Numbered from the stretch's first letter, positions 23,712 through 37,066 are shown. The stretch: DNA of 64,000 nt from Actinernus sp. WN-2022 (GCA_030867875.1 JAOWCC010001501.1:23681036-23745035); one strand, 5' to 3'. Notes: generated from the sequence alone by a model not told the origin. Numbers and translations are program-made.

Positions 23712-25146
23712 CTGGGTAAAAAACGCGGTCCTTTGGCTCCGACAATAGCGCCAGTTGAAATATCCTGAGCCTGTTGGAAGGCTTTCGCACGAGTGAAGTT
23801 AAATAAAACATTAAACTGCTTACATTTGGGAGATGGGACTCCAAATTAGAGAGAAAGTTCGTCGCGGGTCCTCCATCATCTTGATTTACTGTATTAAATT
23901 ATGTAAATAAATTAACTTGGCGATTGTTGCTTGACCAGCACAGTGCAATCTGATTGGTGTGAACTTGACCTTTAACGCATGCGCAGAAATTTTGCGACAC
24001 CCAACAAAACGGCTTGCATTTTAAGACTCGGTGCTGCCACAGGCAGCCCGAGTAATCAAAAAGGCATTGCATGCACGAGTAAACAACACTAACACAATCT
24101 CATTCCCAGCGCGCGTTTTTCAGCCAGCGGTGACCAAACGCTGGCCTAAAGATCGCGGGCTCTGGGAACGAGAGTGACACTAACATAATCAAAAATATAT
24201 GATTTCCTAGGAGAAAGATTTAAGAAATTGTTAAAATAAACTTGCAATAAAGCAAAGCTATTCGGTACCCAAAGGGTGGTTATTAACATCTGCATGATCA
24301 CGAATTCTTTCCGGTTCTTAATCTATTTATGTGCAATGCGCATGGTATACTTTACTTCGTTGACTGAAATGTTTGCTTTGAGTTTTATGGAAAAACAGAG
24401 CAAATATTTGACCTTGGTATTTTTTCATTTATACTCTTTTCTATTTATAATAAAAATAATAAAGTCTTTATTTAACGAGGGTAGCACTAAATAGCGTATA
24501 ATGCTAACAAACCAGTGGCCCTCTATAGCTAAATACTAATGTAAAGTACAATAAGAAATATAATATGAGTGGAAATTGCTAAAAACGATGTAAGTTAAAA
24601 GACTAGTAATGATTAAATGATTAAAAGATAAAAATTATATATATTGTGAAAAACTACGTGCTAATACTAATGAATAATGAGATATAACAATTCAACCAAC
24701 AATTGTTAGACTGACAAACACTGTCTAACATATTGGACGTTACAATAACAGTTTTACATGGATGAAACCAAAAATATATTGCATCAATAACTGCTTGTTG
24801 TGGAAACGTATTACAGCATGAATTTGATCGACAATTGGATGTCCCATATATGCAATTATATTGCGTTTTTATAGCACAATCAAATGTGTTCGTGACTGTT
24901 TGACCCATGCAGTCTTCCGCTAACTGTATTCAATAAAATACTCACTCCTGTAAAAGTAAATAAACATGATAATACCACTAAATTTCTCTCATTACGCATA
25001 GAATTAGAAATTTGCATTAAATCTTCCTCCTGAAGACAATGCATATTTCTAACTTTCCCCTGCTAACTTAATGAGGGAAAATTAGAAGACAATGCAGGCT
25101 TCAATCTTCCACCTCATTGGCTTAGACATTAACATCTATCTAAACT
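23712..25146. other. AT-rich intergenic DNA, no gene seen
   Basis: An NRF1-like GCATGCGC at about 23980 and hairpin-forming GC-rich stretches at 24108-24165 lie upstream of the gene at 23711. The rest is AT-rich. Confidence 0.4.
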
Positions 25147-25513
25147 TGACAGTAATCCTGTACCGCTCGAGACCTGTATTCTGATTGCATCATTATACTG
25201 TAGCTCTATTGTTTTCGTACTGCACGTTCTAAAGATTAGGGTGTTTTGTATTGTTGGGAAGTATTGTTCGTCATATCAAACGTTATGAGTGTTTTCACTA
25301 GATGCAAATTCAAATCAGTTTATAAAAAGAGAACAAATTATATTCTTCTTCAAGTTTGGGCCATCCTGTACTGCTCGAAACGAGCCACAGCATTGGCTTA
25401 CCCAACAATGCAATAACACCCTAACCTTTAGAATGTGCATTACGAAAACAATAGAGCTACAGTATAATGGTGCAATCAGAATACAGGTCTCGAGCGGTAC
25501 AGGATTACTGTCA
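25147..25513. repeat. Foldback element, arms about 112 bp
   Basis: TGACAGTAATCCTGTACCGC at the left end is mirrored at the right end (about 25513). Arms pair through ATACTGTAGCTCTATTGTTT and its inverse, with about 140 bp unpaired. ORFs on both strands here are products of the palindrome. Confidence 0.85.
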
Positions 25514-25890
25514 TTAGAGCGGTTTTCAATTGAGTGTCGAAAAGTAATTGCTTTCGAGTTTGATTGGTTAGTTACATCGCGTAGAATCCTATTGTTTTTG
25601 GCGACATGCACTTGCGGTCGCTAATCAGATGTGAGATGGGAATTATTATGATACGCCTGATTAGATATTCAGTAAAGCGCTTTCGATTGGCTGTTAGGGA
25701 GTCCTTCAGGGAATACCTCGTTCCAATACCGGCTAAAGCGCCTTTCAATCAACCGCAAAATCAATTTACTCACAGATAAAAACACACGTTCTAAAACTGC
25801 CTTACGGTAACTAGACGACATTCATTAGGCACATCTTTATTTGCAGCATTTTTTTCATTATCGGCATAAACTCCTTCAAAATCCCTAAGC

Positions 25891-26492
25891 TTAAAGTGCC
25901 CCTACGATCAAATTTTGAGAAAGTGATATTTTTACGTATTTGTAAAGTAAAGTTGCTATATTTCTTGCCTGTGCAAACCGTTTTTCGATATGACGACGGG
26001 AAGTCTTAGTTTTTGTGGTCCGAATCTTGAGTTTTATGTCCGCACTGAGCCCAATCCGTTCCGTGACAGAGCCTGTACAGAGCTAATTTCCAGCTGGCGT
26101 GACGTCATCTTCTCAACACAGCAACATGCGGGGCTATGTTCACACAAACTTCCGCACAAACTTATAAGTAAAGTACATGTTTATACTATTTTTTTCCAAA
26201 AAGGAAAGGTAAGAACAAAGTTTTGAATGGAAATACGCATTTACAAGAGCGACGCGTTGAGAAGATGACGTCACGACAGCAAACCGCTGGTCGAAAATCT
26301 CGAAGTATTTGGAACACACTTCAGTAATGGCGGACGTGATTTCGACGGTAAACTCTCTGCAACATTCATAGGTTAATTTGGTCCTTTGGTAATATTTTTC
26401 AATGATTTGGATATTTTCGACACTGTGTGTCGTTTTGGAAGACAAAAAAGTAGAAAAGAAAATGGTCGAATTTCGTCGTAGTGGCACTTTAA
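25891..26492. mobile_element. piggyBac-like MITE, TTAA target sites
   Basis: TTAA at 25891-25894 and 26489-26492 flank inverted ends AGTGCCCCTACGATCAAATT and AATTTCGTCGTAGTGGCACT, similar except for one-base differences. An inner inverted pair (GACGTCATCTTCTCAAC at about 26100 and its partner at 26255) adds foldback structure. No transposase. The 115-residue minus-strand ORF inside has no recognisable content. Confidence 0.75.
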
Positions 26493-28129
26493 GAGGAGTG
26501 GTAGTTAAATTCCCTTAGCTTTATTATTAGTGATTTTCATTAGCCCGTTAAACAAAATGTAATAGAGCGTAATAGTAAAATAAACACACACACACAAAAT
26601 ATAATTCAAGCGTAATATTAGAGCTAAATACTCTAGTATCTATTTCACAAGTTTATGAAAATCACTGTCTCCGAGTTAAAAAAAAACGAAAAAAGCGACG
26701 TGCGTATTAGACGCTGTAAAATTACCAGATTGTTTAATATACTGTTTCTATCATCTCGGCCGTCACTGAGAATGTGACTTCTAGAAAAAAATTGAAGGAT
26801 CCTTAGTAAACCTCTTTCATTAAACCTGTTTCATTAAATATTTGGGTTGTTTGCGCTTCCAAGTTTTATTTTCACTAGCCGCTTTCAATGTTTGCTCTAT
26901 TTTTCAGTTTCATCGGCCGATCAGATATGGGTCATAGACGGAAACAGCTATATATTGACTATAACGTTAAGCTACGGTAGAACGGAAGTATTTATTTGAA
27001 ACTGTACTCGAACTCAAAACCTAGGTTTTTCACCATAGCAATTATTACAGATTTTTTCGCCTCATTAGGTTTGTTCGAGCGCCAAATTCGATTTGGATTA
27101 ATAACTTCAGATTACAATAGAGCTTCTGGGCAACGTGTGCTCCGTTGTCTTTGGAGGGGGAGCTAAGAGGATCAATGAAATTGCCGCGCGAAGTTTTAAA
27201 GGAACAAATTAGCATTTTGAGCAGTTCGCTTGGAAAAATCGAAATTGAGAAGTGAAATATTCAATAAATTGCGCCAAGAAAAGAGATATAGTTTTATGAA
27301 GCCGTGATCTCACTTTTGCCGTTTGTCGCATTTTGATCGAGCCAGATGTCGCCGAGAAAATAGACTTTTTAACTTTGCTCCATACTAATAATTACTAATA
27401 TACAGAAATTTCGCTTGCAATTTGAGAAGCTTAATATTTGCACTATAGTTTTAGTTATCCCCGCAAATTGTTTATGACTATTTCATCTCCGAAATGCCGT
27501 GTGTCGCATATGTATACCGCTAGTCCATTTTACGTAATCAGAGAGTTTTCTAACAGCACTTTAGCTTTCGGCCCCGTTTTCTCTGTTACGATTGATTAAT
27601 TATCTTTTGAATCTGGCGGTGGCGGCTTAGAAAAGTCCCGGATGTGTCGCCCCATTCTGCCCGATGATCCATGATTGCGTTTACTCTTCCTCGTGATTGG
27701 TTGAAGTAAAACCAATCGTGAATTACTTCAGTTCGTGATTGGTTCATTTATGTTTTTACTGGCTCCTGTGATTGGCTCACTGGTTTTGGTTCTACGACAC
27801 TCAATTGAAAACCGCCGCCGCTATAACCTTCAACGTAATCCATAGTCTACATTTTTATGACGTCATTTGTCGAATTTTCTGGCCTGAAATCGTGGAAGGC
27901 CTCTTCTCTGGCTTTGCTCCAGGATTGAAATTCCAACACGTGTGTTTTTTAGTATTTGTAGGACTCCTTTCCTCCCTTATATCTGCAACATCCTGTTCGG
28001 AAACGAACACGAAGCGTTCGAATTCCGCCACTCTTAAGAGAGCGCTAGTTCGAATGAAACCAATAAAAGCTCTAAACCGAATACTGATTAAATTTATTCA
28101 AATCGCTTTTAATCTATTTTCCAGGTATG
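26493..28129. other. Intergenic DNA, one dispersed repeat, no gene seen
   Basis: A short CA microsatellite lies at about 26584-26597, and a copy of the ATTGGTT-hairpin repeat at about 27670-27815. No exon can be supported. Confidence 0.45.
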
Positions 28130-28352
28130 CGTAGACTGCGAACTAACAGTCCCTCCTTTTTCCTCCATTGATAGTAATTTGAGAGCGGAGCGAGAGAAGA
28201 GAAAATATGGCAGGCGTTCGAGCGGAGCGAGAGGAAGAATGGGGCATTCTTCCTCTCGGTCCGCTCGAACGCCTGCCATATTTTCTCTTCGCTCGCTCCG
28301 CTCGCAAATTACTAACAATGGAAGGAAAAGGAGGGACTGTTCGCAGTCTAGG
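28130..28352. repeat. Near-perfect palindrome, about 220 bp
   Basis: Arms of about 100 bp centred near 28240. CGTTCGAGCGGAGCGAGAGG is mirrored by CCTCTCGGTCCGCTCGAACG, and the outer CAGTCCCTCC by GGAGGGACTG. The ORFs reported on both strands are palindrome artefacts. Confidence 0.85.
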
Positions 28353-28496
28353 TATGCGTCTCTGTGTGCTTTTGCTGCTCTTTGTTCAAAACACAAGACA
28401 TGACCGCCAGTGTCGCTGGTGTTTATTGTTCCATGACCTCGCCAACTAAACTCAAATATAGTAATAAAAGGTTCCCTTTCTCTCGGCAATCATAGT

Positions 28497-28670
28497 ATTA
28501 CAAACTTATACCATGGCAATTCGGGGTATTAGTGATTAAATTGCCCTTCGAGCCTCGGGAGGGTTTGTAAAAGTCCCTCTGCCTGCTGCGTCGGAACTTC
28601 CACAAACCTCCCTCGGCTCGCGGTGAAATTTCATCACTAATACTCCTCATGCCATGGTATTACTTATAAT
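28497..28670. repeat. Foldback element
   Basis: AGTATTACAAACTTATACCATGGCA pairs with TGCCATGGTATTACT; inner parts GTATTAGTGAT / ATCACTAATAC and GAGGGTTTGT / ACAAACCTCC pair too. Confidence 0.7.
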
Positions 28671-28975
28671 TAAATCTAAGAGGCAACAAGCCATCAAACC
28701 TCGCATAATACAACATGTACATCTGTGTTTAGATGGTCTACAATAGGGTTGTTAAACCCGCTAATCGCACAACGGTTTTGATTCCGATAGATCTTTTTCT
28801 GAAGTAAGAACTGTAAACCTGTAGGAATTTGCGCAACTCCAGCAGTTGCGATAGTCCTCAACGTACGTTGGGCAATACAATGAACCATGGAATTTATCAC
28901 ATCCACTACATCGTGTACGGGGGCGTTCTTAATTAAGTGTGGTGCATGAGCGTTGTGTGCTGGAGGAACTTACAT
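28671..28975. other. Intergenic DNA, no gene seen
   Basis: Nothing I can support in this stretch. Confidence 0.35.
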
Positions 28976-30690
28976 ATATGATACATACATACATGTTTTA
29001 TTGAAAGCTCCCGACAGGGCTTTTCAGCTTCAATTTACAGTGATCTTAAAAGTGTTATAACTATAGTACATGCAGTAATAGATTTAAAATGTAAAAATGT
29101 AAAATAAAAAAATATAAAAGACAAATCTGTGAATTAATGCAAACCTAAAGAATGAGAAATCAAATTTTTTTAAGCTGTTTCTTAAAAGTGCTAAGATTAG
29201 TAATAAACTTCAAACTGTCACCAAGTTATTCCATATATTTACAGATCTATAATTAAAAGATCTTTGCCCCGTGGCAGTTCTAAATAGCGGAATGTTGAGG
29301 TTTTTACTTCCTCGGGTCGCGTGATCATGTACTCTAAATCGTTTAGAGAAGTAATGGCTAAGATAAGTAGGCGCCATACCCTCTAGACACTTAAAGGTCA
29401 TTATAGTGTCTCTATAAAGCAATTGTTGTTCTACTGGCAGCCACTGATACGGGCTGCATAATTCAGTACTAATTGTAATTTATGAATATTACCTAAAGAT
29501 CTGTTCGACCATACAGTCGAACAATACAACAACTTACTTATGACTAGAGATTGTATGATTAGTGATAACGTTTTGGTATCAACTATCCCTAACTCGATGT
29601 ATCTGCCCTAATTTGGACATACATGATGATACGAGCTTACTGATGTGATCATCATAAGTCAAATGGGAGTCTAAAATGACACCTAAATCTTTGGCTGAAT
29701 CAACAGGCTTCAAGTTCTTGCCAAGAAAAGACAAACACATTTCTGATGGTAGTCTCAGTAACAACTGTCTTGTTCCAATGAGTAGAAACTTGGTCTTGTC
29801 TGGGTTAATATTGAGTTTGTTCTCACAGCACCATTTTGCAACTTTGGAGAGGTCGTCCTCCAGGTTCTTTGTAGCTTGCTCGATGTTCTTGATTTGAAAT
29901 GATAGGTAGATTTAAGAATCATCGACATACGATTGGAGTTGGCAGGAGGATGGAACCAACGGGAGATCATTCAAGAGGATACAGAACAGTAAGGGCGAGA
30001 GTATGGCACCTTGTGGTACACCATGTGTAATAGGCAGTGGAGAAGAAGTTGATGTTCCGATTCGGACAGACTGCGTTCTGCCTGATAAGTAGCTACTAAA
30101 CCACTGCACTGCAGTGGGAGATGCTCCTACTTTGCTCAGTGTATGTAGTAAAATTGGGTGGTTTATGCTATCAAATGCTTTGGAGAGATCTAACAGGATG
30201 AGCGCAGTAAGCTTCTTCTTGTCCATTGCAGCGAGAATACTATCTGTTACGAGAATATTTAGTGATTCAGTTGAGTGATACTTTTTGTTACCACTTTGTC
30301 ACGAGGTCAATCGACCTTTTGATGTTAAATAGGTGCTAAACTGACTCAAGACAATTTTCTCGCATATCTTGGAGGCCACCACCAATAACGATAGGGGACG
30401 GTTATTGAATGGGATCTCATGTTACCCTCTTTCGGCAAAGGAATGACTTCTGCTTCTTTCCACGCAGTAGGAAATGAAGATGAAATAAGGGAGCAGTTTA
30501 TAATATCCGTTAATGCTGGCAAGATAGTAGGTAGACAATCTTTGATGACACGTATTGATATTTTATCCATTCCTGGTGATTTGTTAGAAGGCATAGACCA
30601 AACAGTACGTTGTACTTCTACAGTCGAGAGGTGTTTCTGGGGCGTGGGCACGTATAGGCGTTTCTGGGGCATGCTCCAGGGGCGGATTTA
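28976..30690 (-). pseudogene. Decayed LINE (CR1/Jockey-like), reverse transcriptase
   Basis: Minus-strand pieces follow the RT order: KSPGMDKISIRVIKDCLP (about 30600), AWKEAEVIPLPKEGN, LLDLSKAFDSINHPILLHTL (about 30190), GVPQGAILSPLLFCILLNDL (about 30030), the catalytic box YVDDS in place of the usual Y/F-A-D-D (about 29912), KDLGVILDSHLTYDDHI (about 29660), and a C-terminal part ending SFNYRSVNIWNNL. Frameshifts and stops separate them, so the element is dead. No endonuclease domain appears, so it is 5'-truncated near 30690. An ATAC-type microsatellite at about 28980-28995 marks the 3' end. Confidence 0.85.
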
Positions 30691-31417
30691 GGGGGGCAGA
30701 GGGGACTGCAGCCACCCCTTATGTTGGCATGTCCCGCACCCCCTTAGCTAATCGCGCCTATACGGCGCGAGGTTCGGCTTACCCCGCTTTTTACGGCCAC
30801 CTCTTTCTGCATTTCCTGGATCCGCTCCTGTGCTCCCTCGGAAAATTTTCACTCAGAAAATCTTGGTCCTCCGAAATTATATTTTCTACATTTTGTAACT
30901 GCTTTCAAGCAACAAATGAAAGGGGGAAAATGGTAACGAGAACGACTTATTAGCCCGTGCTTATTGGCTTCAAGGTATAGGTACAACCCTAGCTATTTCA
31001 TCTTTTTCATCTCTTCAGGCCCTCGATGGTCATAACGGCCGAACAAGAACACAGCCCCGACGGCTACACGTTTTTGATCAGGGTAATTGATCATTGATTA
31101 GGTCTTGTTGATAAATCAAGGGAAAATCGTTTGTGATTTCTTCATGATCTTGACTCATTTTCTACAAATGCATTCACTTAAAATTTCCATCTGGGAAATT
31201 TAGAAATTCTTCATGAACTTTATTCTGGCTGGCACTGCAGTATTGCTGTTCGTCTGCCAGCTAAAATAATATAGGCCTCTAATTTGTCATAAAAACACCA
31301 TAATATTCGTTTTTATGAAGTTTTACCGTTGAATGCCCCTGTACTAATAGAGGAAACAAACAAGCATACTCGCCATGTCAGAGATCAGACATTATGTTAA
31401 CACAGATATTCTAAGTA
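30691..31417. other. Intergenic DNA, G-rich repeat at its left edge, no gene seen
   Basis: 30670-30905 resembles the G-rich repeats at 19.7 and 20.0 kb (GGGGGG tract, then AAATCTTGGTCCTCCGAAAT). The remainder has no recognisable content. Confidence 0.45.
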
Positions 31418-32305
31418 CTGTTTAAAACACGAAGCCCGAGAATTTTTAGACTTGATAAAACACGTGCTGTGTGTGTTTTAAACTGCTTCAAAAACGCTTT
31501 AAGAATGCAATGAAAGAAAGACGCACATCTCAAGGGAATGGTTACTTATTGAACCTTTGTATTCACAACGCCATGCAAAATATTCGAGTAATCACCGCCT
31601 GCAATTACGAACATCTCAAGGGAATGACATGAAGAAATTACCATACTATGTTGTTTGAAGCGGCATTTCGCAATGCAAGAAGAACCTGCACTTGAAGGAT
31701 TTGGTGTCGTGGTTTACCTCGATAAAGTTCAAGACTTGGAAAGCGATGTGACTGACATGACGGCAGACTGTAAATGTTTGACTCCGGCACAAAATATGTA
31801 AGTTTAATGCACGTTTTTATTATTTTACGGCTTTGAGTTGGGTTTAATAATTGGAACTAAACAGTGGTTCGGTAAACAAGTAATGGTAGTTGGATAACTT
31901 CATTTTAAAAATATTATCAGTGTATCTCGGTAGTCTGCTGATATTAGTAAATTTAGTGCAAAATTTATTATCTAGGTAGCTTATGTTCCGTGTACTTTTT
32001 GCTATCTTTGGGTCTTTATCAGTGAATTCTTAATTAGGATGAAACTTTATATAAAATTTCATGTTCATTGGTATTTTTTATATAAAACGTTCATCCTAAT
32101 TAGCATTTCAATGAGAAAGCTGAAACATCAATAGAAATTCCATTGTCTCAATCATTAACCCCGTTTCCCCCTGGGACAGAATTCAAATCCCTCCGCGGGC
32201 CTTTTAGAATGATGAGATTTTATCAGGTATAAAGGAGCATACACGTGACTGATTTGCTTCATCTGATTGGACAAAATGCTCATTTATTATTCATGAGTTT
32301 TGAAG
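31418..32305 (+). repeat. 0.94-kb dispersed repeat, copy 3 of 3 (hairpin arm deleted)
   Basis: Same element as 11682-12625, but about 50 bases of the left foldback arm are missing (TTTAAAACACGAA jumps to GCCCGAGAATTTT). The short open stretch and GTAAGT donor are kept. Confidence 0.8.
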
Positions 32306-32890
32306 CAAGATTTACTATTTAATAATATATATGGCGTTTTCTCCTGGGGTAACACTTACCCTACTTTAATAATTTTGAATAATTGTACAAAAGAAAACAT
32401 TTACGGATCAGCACACTTTCTAACTGATGTACCAACCCGTTATTTAACCCTTTCCCTCCTGCACCGCCAGTAACCGCCCAATATGAAGCATGTACCTGGA
32501 GAAAATTTTGCATCAAACCTAGACATGCTGGAAATACGATGTTGTGATATTATTTCAAGGGATGAATGACTTCGAAGCCACATACAGCTATAACGGGGAT
32601 CGCTTGACTCTCCCACTTGGAGAAAAACTCATTTGTTTCTCAAGCATGTTAAGGCCTGGTTCATTCACGGAAAATAGATTTACGTTAAAATAATGCGGTT
32701 TTCTGAGAGAAATTTGTTAGAAGTCTTTTACCCCTACAACCAAGAGCGGTAATTTGGACTCAAGCCGTTGCTTTAAAGTGACAAAAACACATCCTAATAG
32801 GTTGAGCAGGGGGAAAAGATCACCAACTGCAGAATTTCAAGGATTTCATTGAATAATTTTTTTCATGTGTCTCAAAGCAGAAACACAATG
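32306..32890. other. Intergenic DNA, no gene seen
   Basis: CAAGCATGTTAAGGCCTGG at about 32642 matches the end of the MITE at 6571, without a partner nearby. A solo end or remnant. Confidence 0.4.
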
Positions 32891-33590
32891 GAAAAACCCT
32901 GGATACCCCTCACAAGGCCTACTAAAAGCAAACCAAGTACTTTTCAGCCGTCCTCAGACTTAATGATGTCCTCTAGCTCTCTTGCAGTGGCTTTTTTCTC
33001 CAAAATTAGAGCACATTTCATTGGAAACCCTACCGAAGCAGCCATACCTACCGTCAACGAGTGCACAGAATTCTCCCAAATGGCATTGTGGGAAAAGTTT
33101 GAGCTCGTCTTAAAAAGTCAGCAGTATTTAACTACCCCGGGCTAGCCAAACTGGAACTGAGGGGGAGGGTTGAGTTAGCACTCAGGATTTCACCAACTGA
33201 GCCAAACGTGTCCAGTAGGGTTAAGAAATTGAAAATTTTGAAACTCCCTGATATAATCACTTTACAGATTACTATATTTATACTCGATTATTATCATCAT
33301 TATCTTCTCTCAGCCTTTGATGTCTTCTTCACTCAAACCACAAAGGTTCATAATTGTAACACCAGCCAGATTAGCATCTAATGCTGCACTCTGTGTTCCG
33401 CAAGTTCGAACAAACAACGATAAACTCGGTCAGCGCGCGCATAGGTACAAAGGTGAAATAATCTGGAATGCACTTAGTGAAGATCTTAGAAACTTGAACG
33501 ACTCCACAATTTCATTTAAATCAAAATTCAAACGTAAGCTTTTTCAGAATATTATGATATTTTTTTAAATCTATATTTTGTGTTCATTAA
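32891..33590 (+). pseudogene. LINE fragments (linker and C-terminal end)
   Basis: 33317-33568 encodes a typical LINE ORF2 C-terminus (YKGEIIWNALSEDLRNLND, then FKSKFKRKLFQ). 32920-33145 (SSSLAVAFFSKIRAHF) resembles the segment that precedes the RT domain in the same family. If both belong to one insert, the RT core is deleted between them. The first piece is the weaker call. Confidence 0.5.
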
Positions 33591-35085
33591 TCTGTATACT
33601 TCGGCCTTCTAATGCACTTAACAAGAGAAGCTAACGAGGAATCTTTGTTAACGTCCACCAACATGGCGGCGATGACGTAACGTGCTAGTCAGCAATTGGC
33701 CGGTTTTGGCCGGCTGCACAAATCTTAAAAGACGTTGTCGTTGGACAGCTTCAGTCTGGGCATATCGCTTGTCGTTTGTGAATACAAAAAGCAAATAGAA
33801 AATGGCAGTAAAATAGTATATGGCGAAGACCAGTAATAAAAAACATATCAGTGCTTGTTAAGAGTTATATCCTATTTTTATTGCATTTTGTCATAATATT
33901 ATGCTACATTTAGAATTCGACGAAATAAAGAAACAACGCATAAAACAACAATACCCTCGACACGTGACAATATTTATTCAGGCATCAATGGGCCTTATGC
34001 AGGAATGCAATCAAGTGGTTGTACTGGATATCAAAACGAGATCGGTAGTGTTGTTTGTAAATGCTATTTTCCACCTCCAATCGGTTGTCGATCTTTCTAA
34101 AACAGCGTTTTGAAGTTTGGTTGCCATCGATCCAGTAAAGCTTTTCCCATAGGATCACTAGCGCAATTCATTGGTTATTGACGAGTGCTATATCAGCACG
34201 TGACTGTTTTCCAAAAAAGGCCTATTCACTAAACAATTTAATTAAGTGCGGAACCAATTTTCGAATTGTTTGATGGAGTGCTGGGTTTCCTGTGGTGCCA
34301 AATCCTCAGGCGAGGATGAGATAAGGTAACCCTAACTCCTATTTTGATTTCTCTCATTTCCCCCTAACAGTTGCCTTCGGTGGAGGCTATGATGAATGGT
34401 AGAGTGACCACAATTAATCTGGGCAGGAGCCTTTGTTTATTAAACAATGTAGAACAAATGCTTTAGAGGTAATGGACACACGCTGTTGCTTTGCAAATTC
34501 GCTCCTTGTCGGCGCTCACAACTAAAAGCAACATTACCGCAGGTAAAGGCGGGTCAAAAATCACTCAATTGAAATTGCGTACAGACACAGCCAAGAAAAA
34601 GGTGAAGACACCAAGTAAGTTTCGTTTATTTTATTGCAGTATTTTTATCAAAATCTACATTTAAAGTTGTACTGCGATCGTTGTTCCACTGCAAAGTGTT
34701 GAACATTGTATGACGGCAGCTACAATCATTGCCAAAAATACCTTAGAGGATTTTTGGATACTTTTAGGGATTTCATAACATATCATGTCCCCCATCTAGT
34801 GCCAAATCGTGTAAAACCAGTGCCGAATCATGTAATACTTCAGATGTGAACAATCCAGAACTCGTGAATTGGATTGACTGAGAGGCGGCGGTGTTTCCAA
34901 ACTTTTGCAACAATTCAATAACAATGAAAGAAAGATTTCCACATCTAGAGTCGGGACTGGGAAGTTAAAAAACTGAAAGAAAACAATTTTAATACTGATA
35001 TCACAACAAAAAGCACGAATATTCAGTAAAATGTCCAATTAGTTGGGAAGTCGGAAACCGGTCAGATTTTTTTCTGGATCCGCGC
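33591..35085. other. Intergenic DNA with repeat fragments, no gene seen
   Basis: 33612-33672 resembles one half of the hairpin at 46225-46290 (GAAGCTAACGAGGAATC, CACCAACATGG). 34565-34672 is a diverged single arm of the palindrome at 13.15 kb. Nothing else is recognised. Confidence 0.45.
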
Positions 35086-36080
35086 CTGAGAGTGTACCGG
35101 TACGGTTCTGTTTACACTGCACCGTTCATTTTTTTATCCTTTTACGGATACGTGTACACTGTACCGGATAAATATAGCCAGGTCAGATATTTTTGCCATG
35201 TCCTCATGCGCAGAATGACTGTATCAGGAAAAAATGGCGGCAAAGCTAAACTGGACAGGTGCGGAGAAAAACTCCAACTTCTGTTGGACAGACGAAGAAT
35301 TATCGCTTCTGCTATCTGTAATTATCGATTACAAGGCGGAAAATTCGTCTCTGGGTCTAGATTGTGCTACCGTTAAAACTAAATATGACGATATTCTGGA
35401 CCAATTTATCGAGAGATATCCCAAGATCAAAGATGACGATGACTCAATGAATGCAGAAGGTTTTCCGAACAAGGAAACGTTAAGTGTTTTTACAAAAAGG
35501 ACAGAATAATAGCAAAATCGTATCCAAAATCTCTTATTTCTTGTACGGTGATGCGGTGTGCATTTTCTGTTAATTGCATGAGAACTTCCCGAGTTTAACA
35601 TAAGTATACATCTTCGTCTCCTTGTTCGATAAATTGTCATATTCAGCGCCATTTGCAGTAGATTAACCTGCATCAAACCAATTAAACCTAAAACCAAGGC
35701 AAGTATAGCAACCGCTAGTTGGGATCTCATATTTTTCTTTGTCAAGCCGTCCTCTTTTGATGAAAATACAGCTGAAAATATGTAATCACTCGAACTGTAG
35801 AAGCTGTAGTTAGCCAGGCCAAATTTAACTTGGTCCCAAGCCTAAACTGCGCAGTCGGTACAAAATTAAACCGGTCCAAGTGTTTATACGATATCGGTAC
35901 AATTTGTAACCGGTACAGGACCGAAACTGTACCTGCTTTTTTTAGGTCTGAAACTTGTACGGTTAGGCGGTCTAAAATTCGTCCGGATAGCAGGTATCAG
36001 TGTAAATGAAAGGCCTAACCGTACGAATTTTGATACGGATCCACATTCGTCCGGTACTGTGTAACTGTATCCTAAGTACA
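35086..36080. mobile_element. PIF/Harbinger-like element debris with SANT/Myb-like ORF
   Basis: ACCGGTAC-rich stretches with GTTTACACTG or its variants lie at 35092-35165 and 35870-36080, either side of a 91-residue plus-strand ORF (35234-35509). Its N-terminus (SNFCWTDEELSLLLSVIIDY) looks like a Myb/SANT-type helix-turn-helix such as Harbinger transposons carry beside their transposase. The rest of the domain and any DDE transposase are absent. The same ACCGGTAC motifs occur in the MITE at 39382-39613. A host SANT gene exon is the alternative. Confidence 0.45.
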
Positions 36081-36084
36081 CTGC

Positions 36085-36350
36085 ATGAGTATGACTAAGT
36101 CAGTATGACTATAACTGAGAAGGCCTAAGTATGATTATAAGAAGACTTAATCCCGTAGGACTAATAAGGCTTAAGTAGGACTAAGCAAGCCTAAGTAGGA
36201 CTAAGCAAGCCCATGTAGGACTAAAGCATGCCTAAGTAAGACCAAGAAGGCCTAAGTAGGACTAACTGTCAGCTGAAAGAAGGCATAAATAAGAAGAAGC
36301 TTATGTAGGAATAAGTAGGACTACGCAAGGATAAGGCTAACTATGTCTGA
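36085..36350. repeat. Degenerate minisatellite, core GTAGGACTAAG
   Basis: About a dozen imperfect copies of a 14-17 bp unit (AGCCTAAGTAGGACTA and variants) in direct order. Confidence 0.75.
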
Positions 36351-37065
36351 AGTACGATAGATAAATAGATTATGTATTAGAGGATTGTTTTCAGGACATC
36401 ATAATCGGCATACGTGAAGTATCTACCGGACTTCGGCCGTATTAAAGGTAAGACTCGCAGCTTTTTACACAGCAACTTGGCACTAACTAAATAAGCCTTC
36501 ATATTATACCATGTCTTGAGCTACATTCAAATTTGTTAAGCTTCAATACCTAGTTGAGAACAATCGAAACAAAAACAAAATACTGAACCCCAATAATCTG
36601 CCAAAATGGCGACTGGTCACGCCTCATCAGTACTGGCCTAGAATTTCTAGTTCCTGGAATTTTCAAATGTTCTTCCTGGGCCCTGGAAAACTCCTGTAAA
36701 AAAAAATTCTCCATCTATTCCTGAAACTTTGCAGACATTATGTGAATGTCTATAACATGGCATACCGGCAACAGGGTTGTTTAATACTTGATTTCTTTTC
36801 GTAATACAGCAAACTTCAATCTCTTCGAATCTCGTCAATGGCTTTATCCTAGTCTATGCCCTTAGAGCGTTTTTCCGCGATTGTGTCGAAAACTGAAAAT
36901 CATGAATTAGGTGATTGGTTTCGAATTTGATTGGTTAGTTATCAACGATTGTATTTACTTTTCCGGCGTCATGATTGGTTCAAGTAAAACCAATCGTGAA
37001 GTACTTCAGTGCAGGTCAGTTCATTGCGTTTTCACTTACTCTCGTGATTGACTCTGGTTTTGGAT
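36351..37065. other. Intergenic DNA, no gene seen
   Basis: From about 36900 it is the left half of the ATTGGTT-hairpin repeat; otherwise nothing recognised. Confidence 0.4.
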
Positions 37066-37066
37066 A

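Noticed and set aside
25289..25624. ORF pair at the 25-kb foldback
   Set aside because: Produced by the inverted arms on both strands; no domain.
28109..28489. ORFs on both strands at the 28.2-kb palindrome
   Set aside because: Mirror-image translation of a palindrome.
36085..36350. CRISPR-like array
   Set aside because: Short degenerate direct repeats without unique spacers; a minisatellite.
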